A stretch of 64,000 nucleotides of DNA. Source: Roseburia sp. Its GTDB lineage: Bacteria > Bacillota > Clostridia > Lachnospirales > Lachnospiraceae. Shown piece after piece: positions 57,754-64,000 of this stretch. The stretch's first letter is position 1. Every line of letters starts with the position of its first letter. The DNA lies in the NCBI GenBank assembly GCA_023664265.1, contig JAMPFV010000006.1:1-64000 (forward strand), written 5' to 3'. Under the pieces are notes generated by a model. The model ran no database searches. It worked only from the letters and a program-made list of their open reading frames with translations, and was not told where the DNA came from. A program made the position numbers and the translations under genes.

Positions 57754-60204
57754 TTATGCCGGATTTTTGACCGTAAAAGTGATATTGTCGTTGCGCACGC
57801 CCGCGGATACAACGTCCCCTCGCTTGACTCTCCCCTCCAGAATCGCGGTCGCAAGCTCGTTCTCCACCACGGTCTGTATCGCCCGCTTCAGGGGTCTTGC
57901 GCCCATCTTCAGATCCGCGTGCTTCTTTATCAGATGCTCCTTGAGTGTGTTGGTAAAGGTCAGCTCTATTCCCATCTGCTCTCTGCATCGGTCGCACAGG
58001 TTCTTGGACAACAGCGTGATAATCTGCTTCATATCCTGCTCCGTCAGCGGGTGGAATACCATAATCTCGTCGATACGGTTGATGAACTCCGGTTTGAACA
58101 GCCGCTTGACCTCCTCCATAACGTTGTCCTTCATCCTCTTATAGTCCGCCTCCGCGTCCCGCGTCGTCGCAAATCCGAGGTTTTTCGGGTCGATAATCCG
58201 CTGTGCGCCCGCGTTGGAGGTCATAATCAGAATCGTGTTCTTGAAGCTGACTTTCCTACCCTTGGAGTCGGTGATATGTCCGTCGTCCAGCACCTGCAGG
58301 AGAATGTTGAACACATCCGGATGCGCCTTCTCAATCTCGTCAAAAAGGACGACTGAGTACGGATTGCGCCGCACCTTCTCGCTGAGCTGCCCGCCCTCCT
58401 CAAAGCCGACATACCCGGGCGGGGAGCCTACCATCTTGGACACGGAATGCGACTCCATATACTCCGACATATCGACGCGTATCAGCGCATTCTCGGAGCC
58501 GAACATCGCCTCCGCAAGCGCCTTGGAAAGCTCCGTCTTGCCGACGCCGGTCGGGCCCAGGAACAGGAAGGAGCCAATCGGACGGTTCGGATCCTGCAGC
58601 CCCACGCGGCCGCGCTTCATCGTCTGCGCCACCGCCTTTACGGCCTCCTCCTGACCGATTACCCGCTTGTGCAGCAGCCCCTCCAGCTTGAGCAGCCGCT
58701 CACTCTCCTTCTGCGTCAGCTTTTTGACGGGTATCTTCGTCCAGACGGCAACCACCTCAGCGATGTCGTTCTCCGTCACCACAAGGCTTTTCTCCGCCTG
58801 CGTCTTCTCATACTTTTCAAACGCCTTGTCGTACTTCTTTATCAGGGCCTCCTGATCCTGACGCAGCTCTGCGGCCTGCGTGTACGCTTCCATCCTTATC
58901 GAACGCTCTATCTGTAAGTCGTATTTCTTTATCCGCTCGGTCATTTCCTTGAGCGTATCCGGAACATGCATGTTCTTCAGGCGAATCGCCGCCGACGCCT
59001 CGTCGATCAAATCAATCGCCTTGTCCGGCAGATTGCGGTCGTTGATATAGCGGTCGGAGAGCTTGACAGCCGCCTCAATCGCCTCGGGCGTGATCGTCAC
59101 ATGATGATGCTCCTCATACTTGTATGCGACGCCATTCAAAATCTCAATCGCTTCCTTCTCCGTGGGCTCCTCCACGGTGACCGGCTGAAATCTGCGCTCC
59201 AGCGCCGCATCCTTCTCAATATACTTGCGGTACTCTGCAATCGTGGTCGCGCCGATAAGCTGTATCTCGCCTCTCGAGAGAGAAGGCTTCAATATATTGG
59301 ACGCATCGATGGCGCCCTCCGCGCCCCCCGCGCCTATCAGCGTGTGAATCTCATCCAAAAAGAGATAGATATTCCCCGCGTCGATCACTTCCCGAATCAC
59401 CCGCTTGATGCGCTCCTCGAACTCACCGCGGTACTTCGATCCGGCGACCATTCCCGCCAAATCCAACGTCACAACGCGCTTGTTCTTCACGGTATCGGGC
59501 ACCTCACCGCTGACGATTCTGAGCGCCAGACCCTCCGCGATGGCAGTCTTGCCGACGCCGGGCTCGCCTATCAGGCACGGGTTATTCTTCGTGCGTCTGG
59601 AAAGGATCTGCACCACCCGCATAATCTCCGCCTGTCTGCCGATAACGGGGTCGAGCCGTCCGTCACGCGCCAGCGCCGTCAGATCCCTGCTGTAGCGGTT
59701 GAGCGTATCGGTGCCGTCCTTTCGCTTTTTATTCCTGTTTTTGGACAAATCATCCTTGTGCTGATTGATGTCCTCCCCCATCGCCGACAGGGTATCCATA
59801 TAGAGCTTCTGGACATTGATTCCCACCGTATTCAACAGCCGCAGCCCCACATTCTCGCCCTCTCTGATCAGGGCCAGCAGAATATGCTCGGTTCCCGTCA
59901 TCCGGCTCTTGTACTTCGCCGCCAGCTTGTGGCTGTCCTCGAGGATCTTCGCCGCCCGCGGTGAATACCCGTCGCGCTCCAGTATCGCAAGCTCCCCCTC
60001 CGGCGCTATCAGTTCCCGAATCATGCTGACAAGCTGTGTCTCGTCCGCGCCGTTCTCCACAAGCACCCGCGCCGCCACGCCGGTTCTCTCCTTCACCAAT
60101 CCTACCAGAATATGCTCGCTTCCGACATAGCCCTGATGTAAATCTCTGGCCACCTTCGCGGCCTTTTGCAATGCTACCTTTGCTTTATCCGTAAACTGCT
60201 GCAT
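57754..60204 (-). CDS. clpC: ClpC AAA+ unfoldase
   Basis: 816 residues. N-terminal Clp_N repeats (about 1-145), AAA-1 with Walker A GEPGVGKT and Walker B LFLDEIHT, a middle domain with an UVR-like segment ([16 protein letters not shown]), AAA-2 with Walker [12 protein letters not shown], and the D2-small domain. It unfolds proteins for ClpP. The start at 60204 was chosen because GGAGG lies 5 bp upstream; the ATG at 60219 has no site. A GntR-type gene sits upstream in place of the usual CtsR-McsA-McsB set. Confidence 0.96.
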   Translation of the reverse strand: MQQFTDKAKVALQKAAKVARDLHQGYVGSEHILVGLVKERTGVAARVLVENGADETQLVSMIRELIAPEGELAILERDGYSPRAAKILEDSHKLAAKYKSRMTGTEHILLALIREGENVGLRLLNTVGINVQKLYMDTLSAMGEDINQHKDDLSKNRNKKRKDGTDTLNRYSRDLTALARDGRLDPVIGRQAEIMRVVQILSRRTKNNPCLIGEPGVGKTAIAEGLALRIVSGEVPDTVKNKRVVTLDLAGMVAGSKYRGEFEERIKRVIREVIDAGNIYLFLDEIHTLIGAGGAEGAIDASNILKPSLSRGEIQLIGATTIAEYRKYIEKDAALERRFQPVTVEEPTEKEAIEILNGVAYKYEEHHHVTITPEAIEAAVKLSDRYINDRNLPDKAIDLIDEASAAIRLKNMHVPDTLKEMTERIKKYDLQIERSIRMEAYTQAAELRQDQEALIKKYDKAFEKYEKTQAEKSLVVTENDIAEVVAVWTKIPVKKLTQKESERLLKLEGLLHKRVIGQEEAVKAVAQTMKRGRVGLQDPNRPIGSFLFLGPTGVGKTELSKALAEAMFGSENALIRVDMSEYMESHSVSKMVGSPPGYVGFEEGGQLSEKVRRNPYSVVLFDEIEKAHPDVFNILLQVLDDGHITDSKGRKVSFKNTILIMTSNAGAQRIIDPKNLGFATTRDAEADYKRMKDNVMEEVKRLFKPEFINRIDEIMVFHPLTEQDMKQIITLLSKNLCDRCREQMGIELTFTNTLKEHLIKKHADLKMGARPLKRAIQTVVENELATAILEGRVKRGDVVSAGVRNDNITFTVKNPA

Positions 60205-60273
60205 TTTTGCCTCCATCACCCTTTTTTTATTTAATCTGCCCTTACTCAGGACTGCTTTTATGACTTGCTTCCC

Positions 60274-60654
60274 TCACTCATCCGGATTCCCATACGCGCC
60301 GTAAATCTCGTCAATCAAAGCGTGCACCTCCCCGCGCGATATCCGCTTACAGCTGCTCTTGGCCAACAGCACCTGCATATCGCGCTTGAGCTCCTCCAGC
60401 GCCCGCATCTTGTCAATATCAACGGCAATCACAGCGCCCTTGCGCCGATCCACCTTGACAAAGCCCTCCTGCTTGAGCACAGAATAGGCCTTGTTGACCG
60501 TATGCATATTGATGCCGATGGTATCCGCCAACTGCCGCACGGAGGGAAGCGTGTCGCCCTCCTGAAATTGGGCGGTGGCAATCCCGATTATTATCTGGTT
60601 CCGCAACTGTAAATACAGTGCTTCATCACTGTTAAAATCAATCTCTATATACAT
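60274..60654 (-). CDS. GntR-family regulator, YtrA-like
   Basis: 126 residues. N-terminal GntR winged helix-turn-helix (YLQLRNQIIIGIATAQFQEGDTLPSVRQLADTIGINMHTVNKAYSVLKQEGFV) with a short C-terminal helix, the size and form of the YtrA subfamily. The start at 60654 is preferred; AGGGG lies about 13 bp upstream and an ATG at 60687 is an alternative inside the inverted-repeat element. It is 69 bp upstream of clpC and probably regulates the operon. Confidence 0.9.
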   Translation of the reverse strand: MYIEIDFNSDEALYLQLRNQIIIGIATAQFQEGDTLPSVRQLADTIGINMHTVNKAYSVLKQEGFVKVDRRKGAVIAVDIDKMRALEELKRDMQVLLAKSSCKRISRGEVHALIDEIYGAYGNPDE

Positions 60655-60686
60655 TATTAACCACGTCCCCTGTATTTCAATCGGCA

Positions 60687-60836
60687 AATTTAAGGAAACG
60701 CTGATTAAAGCGTTTCCCGCACCGGATTTGCGTTGCGAAGCAATACTTTCCCAAATCGAACTTTGTTCGATTGCAAATCCGTGTGCATCCGCCGGAGGCT
60801 CTAAGGAAGCGATGATTTAATCAGCGCTTCCTTAAA
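60687..60836 (-). repeat. 150-bp inverted-repeat element in the gntR-clpC leader
   Basis: 23-bp ends (60687-60709 and 60814-60836) are complementary with one mismatch. Each end is also a local hairpin: GGAAACGC-8-GCGTTTCC on the left and TAAGGAAGCG-13-CGCTTCCTTA on the right. The centre has GGATTTGC/GCAAATCC. It lies wholly within the predicted leader of the gntR-clpC transcript. MITE-like or regulatory. Confidence 0.85.
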
Positions 60837-60855
60837 TTGTCTCTGTGTTATATAG

Positions 60856-60884
60856 ATTGTAGCACAATGCATTTCCGCATACAA
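60856..60884 (-). promoter_or_regulatory. SigA promoter of gntR-clpC
   Basis: Minus strand: -35 TTGTAT (60879-60884), 17 bp, -10 TACAAT (60856-60861). Predicts a leader of about 195 nt including the inverted-repeat element. Confidence 0.7.
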
Positions 60885-60929
60885 GAAAATTATAATTTTT
60901 TAAGAAATGAGCTTTATACCCTGAGCGCT

Positions 60930-60956
60930 TAAAAAGTGCAGGCACAACGCCTGCAC
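60930..60956 (-). terminator. Terminator of the SH3 membrane protein gene
   Basis: Minus strand: GTGCAGGC / GCCTGCAC stem (60936-60956) followed by TTTTT. Confidence 0.85.
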
Positions 60957-60960
60957 TCCT

Positions 60961-62697
60961 CTAAATATCTATAAACTCCATGTCCTCCTTCTCGGACTCC
61001 AAAATCGGTCTTGCCTTTGCCCCCTGCTGCTGCGCCTGCGCGGGCCGATTCCCCTGCTGCGGTCTGTTATCGGGACGCGGCTGCTGTCCCTCCGGACGCT
61101 GCGGCTGCCCCTCCGGACGCTGTGGTCTCTGTGACCGCGACTGCTGTGAAGCCTGACCGTTCGCGGAAGCCGGACGTCTTCCCACCGGAGCCTCTCCCTG
61201 CTGCGGTCTGTTATTGGGACGCTGTGGCTGGCCCTGCGGCTGTCCTTGCGAACGTTGCGCCGGCTGACCGCCCTGTGGCTGTCTCACCGCGCCGCCTGCT
61301 CTCTGTCCGTTTGACTGCAACTGTGGGCGCTGCGGCTGGCCCTGCGGACGCTGTGCCGGTTGACCGCCCTGCGGTTGTCTCACCGCGCCGCCTGCTCTCT
61401 GTCCGTTTGACTGCGGCTGTGGGCGCTGTGGCTGGCCCTGCGGACGCTGTGCCGGCCTTGCACCTCCGGCACCCTGTCCGTTTGGCTGCTGTGGACGACG
61501 CACCGGCGGTCTCGCGGGCCGCTCATCCCCGTAGTCATCCTCTTCTTCCAAATCCTCTATATCATCCTCCTCCGAATAATCGTCCTCATCCTCATCATAA
61601 CCATAATCGTCCCTGTACTCCCGAAGCTTCAGAAACAACAGGCCGATAATGGCAAGCAGGATGACAATGATAATCACAAGGGCAATCATCGGCAGAAGGC
61701 TTCCGCTCAGCGCGCTGCCCGCCGTACTCGTATTCTCCGCCGTATAGACATAGCGCTGATATACATTCTGCTCCTGGTCATACAGGAACCATCCCTCTTC
61801 TCCGGACTGCATACGTCCGTACATGATGATAAACGTCCCGTTTATATATGCCTCATACTTTTCCTCGCTCCCCTCATACGGACTCATGGAAGCTTCCACA
61901 AAGCCCGGCATGACGTAGGATAGCGAGCCTCCGTCCATCGGCGTAAACGCCTGTGCACCGTCAGACGTCTCCGGCTGTGAGGTCTCCTCAGGCTGTGGCT
62001 GCTCCTCCGGCTGCGGTTCGCTCTCCTGCGGCTGCTCCTCCGGAGCTTCTCCGCTTCCCTCGTTTTCCCCGACAATGTTCGAGGTCGCCACGTCAGGCGG
62101 AATCTCATCAAAGGTTATCAAATCGGCACGGATAAATCCGATGTTCTCCGCATTCTGATGCATGATGGATACCTGATACCACTTTGCGCCGTCAGCGGCC
62201 GTCGCCTCACCCGTAACCGTAACCACGGTACCGCGATTCGCCGTCCCTACCTTTGCATAGGAGGTTCCGGCTCCCTTTCGAACCGATACCGCATCGCTCT
62301 TTACGGCCGCTTTGCGCGCCTCCGTCGGCGTCACAACCGTCTCCGGCAGTTGCTGTGTCGTCGTGGTGGTGGTCGTCGTCGTGCCTGCATTGCTGTCCAC
62401 ACCGCTCTTCTCCACCAGATCCCCTCTTATGTATCCCTTGGTGTTGGCATCCACATAGACCTGATACCAGACATTCCCGTCACTTCCCACGGTCTCACTG
62501 ATGATGTCCACCGTTCCTCCCAGCGCGACACTGCCAAGCTGTTCGCTCGCCGGATCCGCCGACGCCCTTATCTTCGCGCTCGCCACGGTAACAGTCCCCT
62601 TCTCATCCGCATGACAGACAAGCCCCATGCTCAATATCAGGCAAAATAAGACTGCCGCCAATGTGTGCTTCATACTGCTTCGTTTGTACTTTTTCAT
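60961..62697 (-). CDS. Membrane SH3-repeat protein with Pro/Gln/Arg-rich cytosolic tail
   Basis: 578 residues. A signal-like N-terminus (about 10-30), two SH3b domains (about 35-100 and 135-200) with a Thr run between them, a Pro/Glu/Gln linker, a membrane helix at about 333-358, an acidic stretch (DEDEDDYSEEDDIEDLEEEDD), then about 180 residues of Pro/Gln/Arg/Gly low complexity with near-tandem units (SNGQRAGGAVRQPQGGQPAQR). The outer part would bind the wall while the disordered, basic inner tail could bind nucleic acid or a partner. The family of the tail is not recognised. It lies 36 bp after the purD stop on the same strand, so the two may share a transcript. Confidence 0.8.
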   Translation of the reverse strand: MKKYKRSSMKHTLAAVLFCLILSMGLVCHADEKGTVTVASAKIRASADPASEQLGSVALGGTVDIISETVGSDGNVWYQVYVDANTKGYIRGDLVEKSGVDSNAGTTTTTTTTTQQLPETVVTPTEARKAAVKSDAVSVRKGAGTSYAKVGTANRGTVVTVTGEATAADGAKWYQVSIMHQNAENIGFIRADLITFDEIPPDVATSNIVGENEGSGEAPEEQPQESEPQPEEQPQPEETSQPETSDGAQAFTPMDGGSLSYVMPGFVEASMSPYEGSEEKYEAYINGTFIIMYGRMQSGEEGWFLYDQEQNVYQRYVYTAENTSTAGSALSGSLLPMIALVIIIVILLAIIGLLFLKLREYRDDYGYDEDEDDYSEEDDIEDLEEEDDYGDERPARPPVRRPQQPNGQGAGGARPAQRPQGQPQRPQPQSNGQRAGGAVRQPQGGQPAQRPQGQPQRPQLQSNGQRAGGAVRQPQGGQPAQRSQGQPQGQPQRPNNRPQQGEAPVGRRPASANGQASQQSRSQRPQRPEGQPQRPEGQQPRPDNRPQQGNRPAQAQQQGAKARPILESEKEDMEFIDI

Positions 62698-62733
62698 CCT
62701 TACAACCTTTCTTTCTGAGGAGTCCGTCCTCCA

Positions 62734-64000
62734 TCACTCTGTTTCATTGATCGCGCTGCCAATATCATGGCGCATATACTTGTTGTCGAACGTGACCCAC
62801 TCCGTCGCCGCATACGCGTTCTCTCTCGCTTCCCTGAGCGTCGCGCCCTTGGCTGTAATGCCGAGCACGCGCCCGCCGTTTGTGACAATCCTTCCCTGTT
62901 CGTCCAGCTTTGTCCCTGCATGGAAGCAGTAATATCCGTCTTCTCCCTCAAAATTCTCCAAACCGCTGATCTCAAGCCCCTTCTCGTATTTCACGGGATA
63001 GCCGTCGCTTGCCAGCACCACGCACACCGCCGCATTGTCCTCGAATTGCAGGTCAATCTCATCCAGCCGCCCGTCGATGCACGCCTCCATCACGTCAATA
63101 ATGTCGTTCTTCATCCTCGGGAGAACCACCTGCGCCTCGGGATCCCCGAACCGCGCATTGTACTCCAATACCCGCGGCCCGTTGGGCGTGAGCATCAGGC
63201 CGAAGAAGATAATCCCCTGAAAGGGCCTGCCCTCGGCGGCCATCGCGTCCACCGTCGCCTGATAGATGTATTTCTCACAGAACGCGTCCACCTCTTTTGT
63301 GTAGAAAGGACTGGGCGAAAAGGTTCCCATCCCGCCGGTATTCAATCCCTTATCACCGTCCTGCGCGCGCTTATGATCCTGCGCGGAGGTCATTGTCCTA
63401 ATGGTCTTCCCGTCCACATACGACAGGACAGAGACCTCCCGACCCGTCATAAATTCTTCAATGACCATCCGATTGCCGGATTCGCCAAACTGCTTGTCCA
63501 GCATAATGGTCTTTACGCCGTCCCGAGCCTCCTCCAAGGTATTGCAAATCAAAACGCCCTTCCCGAGCGCAAGACCGTCCGCCTTGAGCACAATCGGAAA
63601 GCTCGCTGTCTCCAGATACGCGAGCGCCTTGTCCGCATTGTCAAAGGTCTCATACGCCGCCGTGGGAATATTGTATTTCTTCATCAAATCCTTTGAAAAT
63701 GCCTTCGAGCCTTCAAGGATTGCCGCATTCTTACGAGGCCCGAAAACCCGCAGCCCCTCCGCCTCCATCACGTCCACAAGACCGCCCACCAAGGGGTCGT
63801 CCATGCCCACAATCGTCAAATCGACAGCCTGCTCCTTCGCAAACGCGGCAAGCCTGTCAAACTCCATCGCGCCAATCGGCACGCACTCCGCAAGCTGAGC
63901 GATGCCCGCATTCCCGGGCGCACAATAGATTTTGTCCACCCGCGGGCTTTTTGCCACGCTCACAGCGATTGCATGTTCCCTGCCGCCGCTGCCTACAATC
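62734..64000 (-). CDS. purD: Phosphoribosylamine-glycine ligase, N-terminus beyond window
   Basis: The frame runs off the right edge. The first visible codons read IVGSGGREHAIA, so only about four residues are missing. ATP-grasp features: the PGNAGI start, KADGLALGKGV (near 140), GMGTFSPSPF, and LEYNARFGDPE (near 290) with metal-binding Glu and Asn. It makes glycinamide ribonucleotide, the second step of purine synthesis. Followed by the SH3 protein gene 36 bp downstream on the same strand. Confidence 0.97.
   Translation of the reverse strand, partial: IVGSGGREHAIAVSVAKSPRVDKIYCAPGNAGIAQLAECVPIGAMEFDRLAAFAKEQAVDLTIVGMDDPLVGGLVDVMEAEGLRVFGPRKNAAILEGSKAFSKDLMKKYNIPTAAYETFDNADKALAYLETASFPIVLKADGLALGKGVLICNTLEEARDGVKTIMLDKQFGESGNRMVIEEFMTGREVSVLSYVDGKTIRTMTSAQDHKRAQDGDKGLNTGGMGTFSPSPFYTKEVDAFCEKYIYQATVDAMAAEGRPFQGIIFFGLMLTPNGPRVLEYNARFGDPEAQVVLPRMKNDIIDVMEACIDGRLDEIDLQFEDNAAVCVVLASDGYPVKYEKGLEISGLENFEGEDGYYCFHAGTKLDEQGRIVTNGGRVLGITAKGATLREARENAYAATEWVTFDNKYMRHDIGSAINETE

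Overview
The window looks like a chromosomal segment of a motile, Gram-positive anaerobic Firmicute of the Clostridia, most probably a Lachnospiraceae. This rests on gene families and signals, not on a database match: strong AGGAGG ribosome binding sites, near-consensus TTGACA/TATAAT promoters with 16-18 bp spacers, YerC, DUF1836, BlaI/M56, class B sortase, ClpC, RadA and TypA, FlxA-like and SH3 proteins, a GPH sugar symporter, and a SigD-type promoter. Most genes lie on the minus strand. I see no IS element, prophage or CRISPR array. Many long plus-strand reading frames are only shadows of minus-strand genes.

Layout. 1-4150: tRNA-Pro and an operon of RNA methyltransferase, degenerate amidase, rdgB and phosphoesterase, then a small orphan gene. 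4150-6380: DUF1836 regulator divergent from yerC, a degenerate LytM protein and a cold-shock gene. 6500-10960: three small membrane proteins, dapA, a tandem mini-ORF array, dapB and a eukaryotic-type hisA. 11060-18830: a hybrid histidine kinase, a GGDEF-EAL protein preceded by a lipoprotein solute-binding protein, and a CobO-like ATPase. 19020-22070: a two-OB SSB-like protein, typA and a highly structured 3' element. 22137-28350: Nmad3-like and DUF1963-like genes, an XRE regulator, and an LRR/MoxR/VWA cluster. 28400-36000: SGNH hydrolase, small orphans, a SpoIID-like protein, a DUF3990 gene pair, an alpha/beta hydrolase and a sugar symporter. 36100-40440: FlxA-like protein, LytTR two-component system and YigZ, separated by repeat-rich spacers. 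40800-47250: PBP1A, tRNA-Thr, SH3 protein, an HTH/CheC/YihY operon and tRNA-Trp with a structured leader. 47260-54410: sortase B with its overlapping large surface protein, then a BlaI/M56 pair with visible operators. 54400-64000: M18 peptidase and radA, clpC with a GntR regulator and a structured leader, an SH3 membrane protein, and purD running off the window.

The most unusual signals are non-coding. (1) Three tandem 41-bp repeats before dapB, each carrying a ribosome binding site and a start codon, form a chain of ATGA-overlapping mini-ORFs. (2) A 15-bp repeat extends through the ribosome binding site of the LRR gene. (3) A nested-stem element of about 215 nt follows typA. (4) A 150-bp inverted-repeat element sits in the gntR-clpC leader. 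(5) A 125-bp multi-hairpin element occurs twice, each time just upstream of a ribosome binding site. (6) The tRNA-Trp transcript has a structured leader. Several enzyme-like proteins also lack catalytic residues (amidase, LytM, VWA-linked metallopeptidase).
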